From the NCBI GenBank assembly GCA_945643635.1, contig CALZFC010000270.1, positions 1,714,001 through 1,778,000 of the forward strand: a stretch of DNA of 64,000 nt. Reading direction: 5' to 3'. The stretch is from Allodiplogaster sudhausi (taxonomy: Eukaryota > Nematoda > Chromadorea > Rhabditida > Diplogasteridae). The position numbers and the translations under genes are program-made. How positions within the stretch are numbered: position 1 is the stretch's first letter; each line of letters starts with the position of its first letter. Positions 33,627 to 44,456 of this stretch are shown piece after piece. Under the pieces are notes generated by a model. It did not search any database. It saw only the letters and a list, made by a program, of their open reading frames with translations, and was not told the DNA's origin.

Positions 33627-34777
33627 GCTGACATATTCTATGAATAATCCGGAAGAAGAAGAAGAGGTTCTCTTTTGATATTTTATTTTTGATAATGTAC
33701 CTTAAAACAACAAAATATACTTAAGATAAGACAAATAACATTCCAAAGAAATCACTGGAGGAAGGAAAACTACTGGGGAAAAACCTAGAATCTTGAGGAA
33801 GTCAAGAAATCATTAAAAAGATAAAAAAAAAAAAATTCAAAAAGATAGAAATTGGCTGATTCAGCCAGCGCTTGCCATATTATGTTGTGAATTTCCTGAT
33901 GAGTAAGCAACGAAGAAATGAAAGGAATGTTCATTCCCATTTGACATCAGCGCCAGCATGCATATTTCAGTTTTTTTTTTTTTTTGTTTCACCAAACATT
34001 TTTATTGTTATGCTTATTAATGTTTAAGTGTCTTCTTCGATGTTCATCCTAGATAGTATCTCCATCTGGTAATGTAATGTCAGTGTGTCACTTCGGTGCC
34101 GTAAATAAAGTAAGTAAATACTCAGCGACATGGCAGGGCTCTCCTCCGCATTATCAATATTCAATTTAGTTCAAATGAGCTCTATCGTCCTAACCCTCCT
34201 GCTTCCAGAGAACAATTCCGCAGTAGCAAACGCCTCCGCTCGTCTACGAAAAGAGAGTGAGATCCTTCCCGTCCTCTCCCTCTCGGTCCGTAGGGCAAGG
34301 AACCCATGCTCACTGATGACGAGAACGAGTTCGAGATCAAGCGAGTCGACCGCAAGCCATGCTCACTGATGGCGAGAATGAGAATCACCGCCTCGCACCA
34401 ATGATTCTCAGTTTCGCAGCCGCCCCTCCGCCCGCTTCTCCTACCTCCTCCGGCTAGGATGCTCGCATCTGGGAAACATCAGATGTGTGTTAGTGCTAGT
34501 GATGCTTATTGTCCATATATGTACCTCGTCTGATCAGTTATTACTTCCAAGTCCAGCCAACTTGTGGATGGGTTGACTACTCCACTGCCTACTGACCACG
34601 AGCTGAAAGCGCCCTTATATATGGGACAAATGGAGGTGGTCCGTTTTAATATCGAGAAAAGTGAGGCGAGAGAGCTATAGAATTGAGGAGACGAGAGAGA
34701 GAGAAAGAGAGAGAGAATTGGAGAGAGAGAGAAGTAAGTAGTAAGTCATTACAGTCAAATGATTAATAGGACAAAAT

Positions 34778-34790
34778 TTCGAGAATATTC
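34778..34790 (-). promoter_or_regulatory. Perfect heat-shock element of the orphan promoter
   Basis: TTCGAGAATATTC; same block order as the other promoters. Confidence 0.6.
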
Positions 34791-34821
34791 ACTAACATAT
34801 TAGATGACAAACTAGTGAGAT

Positions 34822-34900
34822 TGGTGGCCTGGTGGTTAACGTGGGAAAATTGCGCGCGGGGGTGGTGGTTCGGGTCCGGTCAGGAGCAAAATGTCTTTCT
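34822..34900 (+). repeat. tRNA-derived SINE or tRNA pseudogene
   Basis: Box A TGGCCTGGTGGTTAACG and box B GGTTCGGGTCC about 50 bases apart, followed by a short CT tract that runs directly into TTR-H exon 2. It probably marks the breakpoint that removed TTR-H exon 1. Confidence 0.6.
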
Positions 34901-34920
34901 CTCTCTCTCTCTCCGTCGAG

Positions 34921-35448
34921 TTCCCGAATGACCTACTCGATGCAATCCAAACTGGCACCGAAGGCGAATTCAGTATTTCCGGAGGAGAAGACGAGGTAAT
35001 TTGCAGACTTACCTCGAACTGATGAAGAAACTTTTCCCAACAAATTTGGGCACTTTTGCGTCATTCACTATTATTTATTATTTATTGTCTTCAAATCGTG
35101 TACTTTAGATCACTTCAATCGACCCGTTCATCCGAATTTCCCATGTGTGCAGCCTGCCGCAGGTAAGCGTATACCTTTTCTTACTTTCCATTCCCATCGA
35201 GAAGGGGAAATAGTGTTTATCTGAATAGCCAGAAAATATAAATTTCTTATGATTACTAAAAAAAAAATTTTAGTTAGCAAATTTGTTTCAAATGTACTAA
35301 CTTGATACTGTCTTGCAATTAGGGCCAGGAGCACTGCAAGCTAGTGTTCGAGCTGGACGTACCCAAGGACAAGATCAACAATGGAGTCTACGACCTTCAG
35401 TATGTCATTCTCGATACCATGTACAAGGGCGAGAAGCTCGAGTGCTAG
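34921..35448 (+). pseudogene. TTR-H, exon 1 lost
   Basis: Exons 34921-34995 (FPNDLLDAIQTGTEGEFSIS), 35109-35162 (IDPFIRISHVC) and 35323-35448 (EHCKLVFELDVP ... YKGEKLEC) are open and well spliced. No signal-peptide exon or promoter on + precedes them; a tRNA-like SINE and CT tract abut exon 2. Downstream DNA is the inverted counterpart of that below TTR-E. Confidence 0.85.
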
Positions 35449-36086
35449 AGGGAGAAGAACAGCGAGAGCAGACCAAGAATAAAGTTGAATAACATGAAAT
35501 TAAAAAAAAACAGTTTCACATTCTTAATACTATTACCGAATAAATAATACATTATCTTCAATGCGTACGTTCATATTTTCGTTCCAAATAACTTTCCACA
35601 GTTCTGTTTTTCTCGCTTCCATCCCGCTGTCCCTCTTTCAACTTGTGTATGTATGTACTATATATTATTGTAATATCCCTTATTCAGCAATAAAAGGTAG
35701 TCATCAACAATCTATGATTCATAGCACCAGAGAACATAATTCCCAGTCCAGAATAAATTGTGCGGCGCAATTTAGCGCTGCTGTCATAGATATGTAGGAT
35801 AAACCAACTTTGGGGGCAGACTGCCCAAATTCCGACCTTGTAGGTGGTCAATCTGTAATTTTTTTAAATACTTGATTAATATGAGTTTATTATTGCGTAT
35901 CATATGAACAATTCTAGTTGACTTGCACACAAAACAAATCTAATACGTACAGATGTAGATCACAACTATGCTGGGCGTCATTGGAACTTTCGAAGGAGAA
36001 CTTCCCGGCTTCTCCTATGTGTTGATTGCAGAGCTAGTGCTACACGGATGGTTCATCCGGGGAGGCCGCAGACGAAAAGGTGGAGG
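35449..36086. other. TTR-H 3' flank, inverted duplicate of about 25600-25960
   Basis: Segments GTGCGGCGCAATTTAGCGCT and CTGCCCAAATTCCGACC recur reversed near 25780 and 25720. Confidence 0.7.
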
Positions 36087-36088
36087 TA
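35949..36088 (+). pseudogene. Copy of the DEG/ENaC last exon (TM2)
   Basis: After an AG at 35957: ITTMLGVIGTFEGELPGFSY then VLIAELVLHGWFIRGG, aligned with the TM2 exon of the channel gene at 52800-52949. It is open but has unlike residues inside the membrane segment and is cut at 36087 by the foldback element. Confidence 0.8.
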
Positions 36089-38338
36089 TGTAAGTTCTCT
36101 TTTCGCTGTTCAATGTATCACTCGTATCAACGAGTCAGAATTGAAGAAAAGAGTTGGTGTCAACTAGCTGTTCTCTGTGAACTGGCCAGTATATGAACGG
36201 GTTCTTCATCATCTTCTCGGTTATTCTATACGCCATCGTGTTCTTCTTCTTCTTTTCTTGCAGTTCGTGATGGAAACTGGATTCTCAAATGCATGCCAGG
36301 TGCATGTGCTTTTTCCACCTCTTATTTTCCATTGTCAGAGTCTCGCTCATTGTTAGTGTTCAATTGCGGTAATTTGGACACGTAATTTCGAAGAAATTGG
36401 TTGGTGATCTGGGGAAAACTCCTATCATTGATTTCTGCTTTGCTCGACCTTCCAAATCATCGGGGTTGGTCTTCGAGCCATTAGTTTAGATTTTTTTTTT
36501 AATATATATTTATTACGGTGTCAAGCACGCGTGTTGAAAATACAATGATAACCGTTGAAACAAAGGATACTGTATATATAATATTTAGCAGTAAATAGGT
36601 TGGATCAGTAGCTTTCCCTCTCTTTAACAGCAACTGAATTTATTGAAAGTGCCCTCTGTTTTAGCTAAGTTTCGCTGACTGACGATAAGGCTGTCACCTA
36701 CAGGCAATAGTGCGCTGACTGATTGTGAGGGGCATTAGCGAATACTTTTTAAAAGTTTTAATGAAATGTTATCTGCAGCCGTCAATGCATCATTTTATGT
36801 CTGAATAATAGTAAATTAGTCCCAACCAGAAAAAGCTGCCGTCCTCCCAGCCGATGATGATGGTTGAAAGGATGAAGGTGCCGGTGAAAACTGCCGGGTC
36901 GTAGCCACCTCAAGTTCTCCCCCCCCCCCCTTAAAAATGCGACACTTTATTACGCGGCAGATGAAAAAAATGAACTAAAACATGTATGTTTTCGTCTTGA
37001 TGTCACATGGGAAAGAACATTCCATTGTATGTGCACGCTCGTATTATTGTTATTTGCTTATTCATCAAGGAATTTTCATTGAAAAATATTTTAATGGTCC
37101 TTCTGAATCAGCCAATCTCCTATAAATTGTCATTTTTACTGTGTCCCGCAAAATCCTCGACATTCTTTCCCATCAATAATTTGCTTTCATCCAGTGATTT
37201 ATTTCAAAAGTTTTTAAACTGCGTCCATACGGATGCAAAAACAAATGCGTAAATACGGACGCACAAACATGCTTCCATACGGACGCAAAACAACTGCGTC
37301 CATACGGACGCAAAACAACTGCGTCCATACGGACGCAAAACAACTGCGTCCATTCGGATGCAAAAACAACTGCGTAAATACGGACACTCAAAACAACTGC
37401 GTCCATACGGACGCACACACATGCGTCCATACGGACAAATAAAACTGCGTCCATACGGACGCATAAAACAGCGTCCATACGGACGCATAAAACTGCGTAC
37501 GGACGCACAAAAATGCGCCCATACGGACGCTTAAAACTGCGTCCATACGGATGCAAAAACAAATGCGTTCGGCTTTGAGGAAGGCAGCTTTTTCTGGTTG
37601 GGACTAATTTACTATTATTCAGACATAAAATGATGCATGGACGGCTGCAGATAACATTTCATTAAAACTTTTAAAAAGTACTCGCTAATGCCCCTCACAA
37701 TCAGTCAGCGCACTATTGCCTGTAGGTGACAGCCTTATCGTCAGACAGCGAAACTTAGCTAAAACAGAGGGCACTTTCAATAAATTCAGTTGCTGTTAAA
37801 GAGAGGGAAAGCTACTGATCCAACCTATTTACTGCTAAATATTATATATACAGTATCCTTTGTTTCAACGGTTATCATTATATTTTCAACACGCGTGCTT
37901 GACACCGTAATAAATATATATTTAAAAAAATAAATCTAAACTAATGGCTCGAAGATCAACCCCGATGATTTGGAAGGTCGAGCAAAGCAGACATCAATGA
38001 TAGGAGTTTTCCCCAGATCACCAACCAATTTCTTCGAAATTACGTGTCCAAATTACCGCAATTGAACACTAACAATGAGCGAGACTCTGACAATGGAAAA
38101 TAAGAGGTGGAAAAAGCACATGCACCTGGCATGCACTTGAGAATCCAGTTTCCATCACGAACTGCAAGAAAAGAAGAAGAAGAACACGATGGCGTATAGA
38201 ATAACCGAGAAGATGATGAAGAACCCGTTCATATACTGGCCAGTTCACAGAGAACAGCTAGTTGACACCAACTCTTTTCTTCAATTCTGACTCGTTGATA
38301 CGAGTGATACATTGAACAGCGAAAAGAGAACTTACATA
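36087..38338. mobile_element. Foldback element with 0.75-kb arms and minisatellite core
   Basis: Arms 36087-36840 and 37583-38338 are near-perfect inverted repeats; outer ends TATGTAAGTTCTC / GAGAACTTACATA, with TA at both edges. The 740-bp spacer carries the minisatellite at 37218-37568. No transposase. It was inserted into the copied channel exon. Confidence 0.9.
37218..37568. repeat. Minisatellite of GCGTCCATACGGACGC palindromes
   Basis: About 14 units of roughly 25 bases. Each has a 6-bp-arm palindrome (GCGTCC ATAC GGACGC) and a short A-rich linker (AAAACAACT and variants). Confidence 0.92.
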
Positions 38339-38561
38339 TATAAAATCGTTCATTCAATTTTGCGTGCCGTGGATTTGTGAGTTGTAATATTTTTCTCTAT
38401 CCGAGCCCGCTTCGAAAAACTTGCGAACAATGTTGAGATCGTAGATGTATGAAGCATTAGAGAGAATATAATCTATATAAGAGAAAACTAACCAACTTCT
38501 TTGTCAAAGACTGCAACAAGCTCCCATTGACTTTATCTTCCTATATCTACCCATGCGTAAT

Positions 38562-38700
38562 TAGTCAACGGTTCGAGTCCCGGTGCATCAAGGATCTTTG
38601 AGAGTCTAGCATTCTCAAAAGGAGCAAATGGTCGAGTGGTTAAGGTGATTGACTTGAAAAAGGGGCAAATGGCCGAGTGGTTAAGGTGATTGACACTGGT
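38562..38700 (+). repeat. Fragmented tRNA-Ser/Leu-like sequences
   Basis: Box B GGTTCGAGTCCCGG at about 38570, then two tandem 5' halves with box A (CAAATGGTCGAGTGGTTAAG and CAAATGGCCGAGTGGTTAAG), 42 bases apart. No full cloverleaf, so not a functional tRNA gene. Confidence 0.6.
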
Positions 38701-38741
38701 CCCTGTTTCGGATCTATCAGCAAACCTAAAAGAGAAGAAGG

Positions 38742-39757
38742 ATGGAGCCTGTTCCACTGAAGCTTCTGCTTCTACTCCTCATGATCGGCGCTGTACTCGT
38801 CGCCGGGCTGCTGCCCCTCAGAGTTTGTACTATTTCGATGAGAATCACTTTGGATTCTATTTATTTATTTATATTTATTACATAATTAAGGCGCGAGATT
38901 AAAATCGAGAGGATTGCAAGATTCAACTATAAAGTTTTGAAGAAAAAAGTGCAACAAAATGATCCGCGGAGGTGGAAAGATGAAAAAAATGCGTTCATAT
39001 CCAACATTCTTCTTTTCAGGTCTTGAAGAGACTTCGACAAAGTGCGGCGAGAGCTTCTTCTTCTTCCAGCAAACAGCACAAGTGCGCGTGTTAGAAGATT
39101 CAGAGTATTTGAAACTCCTATTTTCCTTGATTTTCTTGCACATGCATTGAGAACGATTCAGGCACGTATGGAATGTATTTACAGTCATGGAGCCGATATG
39201 TATTTAAGGAATGCCTCTCTGGTGTTGTGCTTACTGACTTGCTTCTCCGGTGGTGTCTTCCTCGCGACCTGTTTCCTTCATCTCTTCCCTGAACTCTCTG
39301 AAAGCGTCCAGAAACTAAATCGGGAATATTGCGTGCGTGCATTCTTTCTCAATTTTTTTTAGATCATAACATCAAATTCAACACAGTTTTCTTTAACCTT
39401 TATATACGACGTAGAATCATGAAATATTTGAGCTTGATATATCGTACCCTATCGCGGAGCTTCTGTCTTGCGTCGGCTTCTTTCTTCTATTCTTCGTTGA
39501 AGAGGTTAGTTCATGATACACCCAGCGCAGTATTGCGTGCCCGCACTATTTGCATTTCATATATTATAGGCATTTAAATGCGTGCACAAATTCAGAAAAA
39601 TCCTCCCTAAATCTTTTGAGATGTGACTCCCATTGCAGTTTTCATGATAATGTTTGTAGGTGGTGATAATGGCGATCCCGAGTATTTCTCATGGACACTC
39701 CCACGGTCATCCTCACGAGCATGCTTCTCTTATCGGTGATGATCAGTTAGTGGGAGA

Positions 39758-39791
<34 letters not shown>

Positions 39792-42086
39792 TAGAGAGAG
39801 ATTGAGATAATGGAGAGTAAAATAAAGAAGGGAGAGAGAATGAGAGAAGAGAGAGAGAATGGAGAGTGAGAGAATGGGAGACAGCAGAGAGTGTCTGCAG
39901 AGATGCGGCGCCTCCATGTGAGGAGCGAGTCAAGTCGGAAGGGCAGACGAGGGCCCTTTCCTCGGCCGGATGCTGTTCTGCTGTCACCACTCAAAGCCAC
40001 CGAGCCGCAGCAGCAGGCGAATTCTCTGCTTTCTTTTATTTGTTTATTTGTTTATTCATAAATCAACTTAAGACTAATTAATGTAATACCACTTTTTTTT
40101 ATGAGTTACTTCTTCATGCTTAGTTGTTCAGGAGAGAATGCGACAACGGAAAAGATGTTGTCAGGGACTGATTGTGAGGCAGAGGGCCATTGCCAGAAGC
40201 AGCACTGTCTATTCACTGTGCACCGTCGTCACTCTGCAGGCGATAATGAAGTCGACTACAAGTCATCCTCGCAAGAGTCAGCTATTTGCGTCCTATGGCA
40301 CTGCTTACATTTCATAGGAATATCTACATCTTATTTGGCAGCATGATCTCCCCTCCCGCTTCCGTTGCATATCATATATGTATATGTATATAGCAATTTC
40401 TCAACTCGTTGGCTTCATTCATTTATTTTGACATATTCATGAAAAGGAATGTAATTGATGGAGAAAAGAGAGATATTTGCGCAAAGTAAAGAAACAAAAT
40501 TTCGCAGAGTCTACACAGCGGGCGTTCTGGCAGAGCCCGAGAGATGCGAGACCAATTGTGAAGAAGGTTTGTCGTGGCTTCATTGAGATTGAATTGGTTA
40601 CGGTATCATACGGAATAAATAGTAATGATGATATAACTCTAATAGAATCCCATTTGGAAAGTAAAGGTATAACAGAATGTTAGAGAGAAGAGTGAGCGAT
40701 TAAGTGGATGAAGACCCGCCGATCCTCATGAAGTCTTCTCCTCACGCTCATTCTCACCGCGTTCGCTCTATCACTTTCGTCGTTGCTATCTCGTTCCATG
40801 CTCTCATCGAGGGCATGGCTTTCGGTGTTCAGGTTGCATATCATGATGTTACAGCCTACAAAACACTTTATTTTTCAATAGTGTCATATTCTAAATCACG
40901 GCCAAGGTAATCGCTTATCCGAAAATTGAAGAAAAAAAAGCCAAATCTTTTAATTGACGCTGTCTTACATGAACAATTTTGTTTTGTATTTCGAAAAGAA
41001 AGAGAGTTTTTCTCCTTGTTTCGTTGGGCAAATAGTAACATTAACCCATTCACCCAGATGGTAAGATCGCTATGGTTTTTTTTCATATTTGGGTGAATTG
41101 GGTGAACGTGTGCTATTTGTAGACTGGAATAGGCGACATCGTCGCATTGTTCTTCTCTCTCCTGGTGCACAAACTCATCGTCGCCTTCTCCATGGGTCTT
41201 CAGCTGGCGCGCACTCATGCCCACGCTCTTCATTGGGTTGTCCTCTCGGTCAGTCCCTTGCTTCCCTCCCCCACCTTCACCCAGTACTAAATAATTTAGT
41301 TGCTTCTAATCTTGTTTCATGCAGAAAATAATGGCTTAAACTTTTTGTAATTACATTTTACAAAAATCAAATTTTGTAAAACTATGTATTAAAAAAATAA
41401 TTTTAGATACATTATTATACAGCGAAACGGTATAGATTTTGAGATGATTATCTTGTCGCTGACTTCTCCACTGGGTGCGTTGATTGGAATGATGGTGCAA
41501 GGGAGTGCGATGAACACTCTGGTCAGAGACTGCCTTGTCACTGTCTTCCAAGGTCTCTCTGTCGGCACCTTCCTATACGTCACTTTCTTCGAGGTTTCAT
41601 TTTAAGACAGCATGCCTGCAACCTTTAAGCACGGCCTGCCCTTGGGGTATTTAGTAGAGGACGTCGAATTGTATAGGGAGCCAATTTTGATAAACGAAAT
41701 CGACAAAAAATTCCACCCGAGCAGCAACCAATAGAGCAGTGCTCAAGTCTTATGGAGAGGCTGTCTTAATATTCCTTCTAATTGTTTTGAATATTTCAAA
41801 TATAATACATATGTAGATAGATGAGGCGATTTCGTTTCTCTACTTTCTCGATCGGATGAGGAGGCATATTCAGGTGCTGCTTCACGAGAGGGACAACGAA
41901 CATCCGAATCTGCTCAAGTTGCTGTTGATGTTGCTGGGCTTTGGGCTGATTGGACTGCTTCGCCTGGCGGACGGACATGACCATGAAGGGGAGGAGCACT
42001 CCCACCACTCCCATTCAGCCCCTCTGACCATGAGCATAGAGGCCGGGGCGACCGCAACGCGACCGCGACGCGACAGTCCGTGCTGA
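38742..42086 (+). CDS. ZIP-family zinc transporter
   Basis: Exons in phase: 38742-38822, 39020-39081, 39185-39332, 39433-39504, 39660-39745, 39901-40016, 40132-about 40260 (end open), about 40698-40832, 41123-41248, 41423-41593 and 41874-42086. ZIP hallmarks: LVLCLLTCFSGGVFLATCFL (TM2 with LHLFPE), YPIAELLSCVGFFLLFFVEE (TM3), a His-rich loop (HGHSHGHPHEH), FHALIEGMAFGVQ (TM4 metal site HxxxEG), HKLIVAFSMGLQ (TM5), GTFLYVTFFE and LLHERDNEHPN, and a His-rich C-terminal tail. ZIP proteins bring zinc or iron into the cytosol. The start gives a hydrophobic first segment. Intron 40017-40131 appears to have a GC donor. The link from the 40132 exon to 40698 was not resolved. Confidence 0.9.
39765..39880. 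repeat. (GA)n tract in a ZIP intron
   Basis: GA-rich run before the acceptor at 39900, which lacks a normal pyrimidine tract. Confidence 0.9.
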
Positions 42087-42972
42087 AACTTTGGACAGAT
42101 AGAATGCGCGGCTGATCATTCTAGTCTTCATCCATTCTCTCCTTGGCCATCACAGCAGTTTGCATGTCTCATATCTAAGTCAACCATCGAAGATGAGCGA
42201 TCCAAAAAAAGATAAACTTTTCATTTTCGCTTTTCAATATTGTGCGTGTACATTTCGGAGAGAAAAAGCTCATTGAATTATCTAATTTGATATATAAAGA
42301 ACAGACAATGGCTTTAATTAACAATAAATAAAGTTCATCGCCAAGGAACTCTACATTTCTATCTCATTTCATATTCAAATTTTTTTAATTGTTGTAAGTT
42401 CCGTTCTCGGTGTCTAAGTTCATGGGGTAACGAGCTGATTGTGAATCGAAGGAGCTATAGATGATGTCTACACGACCCCTGGGGGCATTTTCGTCGTGTT
42501 CGCTTAGTTTATTTTTTCACATCTGTGAAAATTTGTTTGCCCAGTGATCGATGTACATATCGCACGCAGTTTAACGTTACATTTGAAAGTTGCCTTGGGT
42601 TATACATCATAGTTATTTAATTTTCATGTTTTCTTACTCTTACAGAAATTATGAAATGTCCTTTTTGATTCGAACCACATTTTGGTATGCAGAATGTTGA
42701 CTAATTTTTCGCTTATCGAAATGTATCAACTAATGAAGTGGAATAATATGTTTGAAGTTGTTTTGCATATGAAAAAATGAGCACACGAAGAGTTGGATCA
42801 TCTCACCTCGGTATTGGCATCCGCCTAGGACCGGGTTTTCACCAGTTCACGGACTGGATGGGTGTCAAAATTAGTGTGTTGAGCGATTATATACCCTCTA
42901 GGATTACAAGAACCTGTGGGAATGCATATGTCTGAGGGCATTCTTTTTTTTGGACAGAGAGAGAGAGAGACC
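42087..42972. other. Intergenic after the ZIP gene
   Basis: A segment at about 42725-42810 (ATCAACTAATGAAGTG, GGATCATCTCACC) has a diverged partner at about 52185-52265. No gene seen. Confidence 0.5.
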
Positions 42973-43201
42973 CAGTGCTGAACAAGGTGCGGTGCATGAC
43001 TCCAGGCCGGATTGGTACAAAGCCAAAAAAATGCATTTTTTTCGGTCAAAAATCACATTTATTGGGAGAAATATTTTTTTGCAGGAAAATAGCATTTCTA
43101 TGAGCAGGCCGGGGGGGGGGGGGGTGGGGTTAAGCAAGTTTTTGGGCACGGCCGGGGAGGTTCAAGACGGCACTTATGTATACCGCCCTTGTTCAGCACT
43201 G
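42973..43201. mobile_element. hAT-type MITE, 229 bp
   Basis: Termini CAGTGCTGAACAAGG / CCTTGTTCAGCACTG; 8-bp target duplication GAGAGACC / GAGAAACC with one change. Interior has a G-run and the phrase GTACAAAGCC shared, inverted, with the copy at 48080. Confidence 0.88.
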
Positions 43202-43626
43202 GAGAAACCACTGATACGCAGCACTTTGCTTCCGTGTCACATAACACCACGCAGGTATGTATTGTCATGCCCGGGGGCCAGAGGAGCTAGCCGCATCGGA
43301 GGCCACGCCTATAAGAACAGCCTCCGCTGCCCCAGTGTTCGCCGGCAAGAGCTTGGAGGAGGCGGCTGCCCCCAAGGCCTGGTCCCCCCTCTTCTCCCTC
43401 CCTCTCTCTCTCTCTCTCACTCTCTCTCTCTGCATATATTATGTTATGTACTAAGTAAGACTAAGAGATAAAGGTATGTAAAGTAACAATGAGTAACTGG
43501 TCCCCAATCTACAACACGGCAGCTAGGGGACCGCCACAAGGTCACCCGAACCCGGCCGTAACAGTATGCCCGTTGGCTTCTAAACTACTTCCGAACCACA
43601 CAGCTACACTCCCTGATGGTGAGAGC

Positions 43627-43671
<45 letters not shown>

Positions 43672-44456
43672 ATGTGAGAGAAAGAAATAGGAACAGAGCG
43701 AGAAAGTTCAAGAGAAAGAAGAGTGATGGTTAGTTTGAGAGAGAGAGAAAGCACGCGTTCATACTGAAAGAGAGCCGTTTGAATATCATTTATTTAAAGA
43801 ATTAAAAAAAATTTTTCATTTATTCATCAGAAAGAATTGGAAACGCGATCGAGAACATATTTTCAAACTTTTGACAAAAGATGCTCAAGGTGGCCAAGCG
43901 AACTACCGTATTCGTATAAAAGTCTGCGCGCGAAAATGCCTTGCAGCGCCATTTCTTTTCGATGAACGAAATATCGCCCGTTTTATTTTGTTTTACTATT
44001 GTTATAGGAGTACTTCTAATGCATTCTAATGGTTTCAGAGCTGTCGTCGCCTAGCTCATACTTGTTGATAACTGTCAAAACTGTTCATTTATTCATTGTT
44101 ATAGCTTTTGTGTGTTCAGCTGAGGCACGGGGAGTCATGACGACTTTTGGAAAATTTTTTGGTGTTACAGTATGCCTCATTCGGGAATCTCACTTAGAAA
44201 TTTACTTTAGCACCAAACAGAAATTTCCCTTAACAAAATTTTAAATATTTTGGCTCTCAACACGATTTCCCTTAATGCAATCATGATATACTGTCATATT
44301 TTCCTACTGTAAGACTTTTCTGCTAATTTTGGCAACGCGCCACGGCTGGCTAACATCCCCAAATGTACTGGGCTAACTCTCCGTGGAGGATATCACTGTG
44401 AAATGAACGTCGAAACTACTTTTACTCTTTTGTTTTCTTGTAGTGGTGGCCGTACC
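43202..44456. other. Intergenic, upstream of the F-box gene
   Basis: Holds (CT)n at 43398-43430 and (GA)n at 43628-43680. 44029-44190 reads like a signal-peptide exon (LFIVIAFVCSAEARG), possibly a TTR-like relic, but nothing continues it. 43257-43390 is open (FAGKSLEEAAAPKAWSP) and unrecognised. Confidence 0.45.

Larger units (their letters stand above)
33105..34777. other. Upstream of TTR-G and an orphan promoter
   Basis: 33105-33660 is the TTR-G promoter block. 33660-34120 repeats general TTR spacer DNA (TTATGTTGTGAATTTCCTGATG). 34130-34560 has no recognised homology. 34600-34800 is another promoter block (TATA at 34615, HSE at 34778) facing left with no TTR gene following. Confidence 0.55.

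Noticed and set aside
37173..37562. Open frame with repeated CVRMDAV.
   Set aside because: Translation of the minisatellite.
37218..37568. Regular repeats with linkers resembling a CRISPR array.
   Set aside because: Linkers are short, A-rich and similar to each other; units are palindromes of 16 bases inside a foldback transposon of an animal genome.
38562..38700. Possible functional tRNA-Ser genes.
   Set aside because: Only 5' halves and a detached box B are present; no cloverleaf can be closed.
44029..44244. Signal-peptide-like open frame reminiscent of a TTR first exon.
   Set aside because: No following TTR exons or promoter block; similarity limited to hydrophobic residues.
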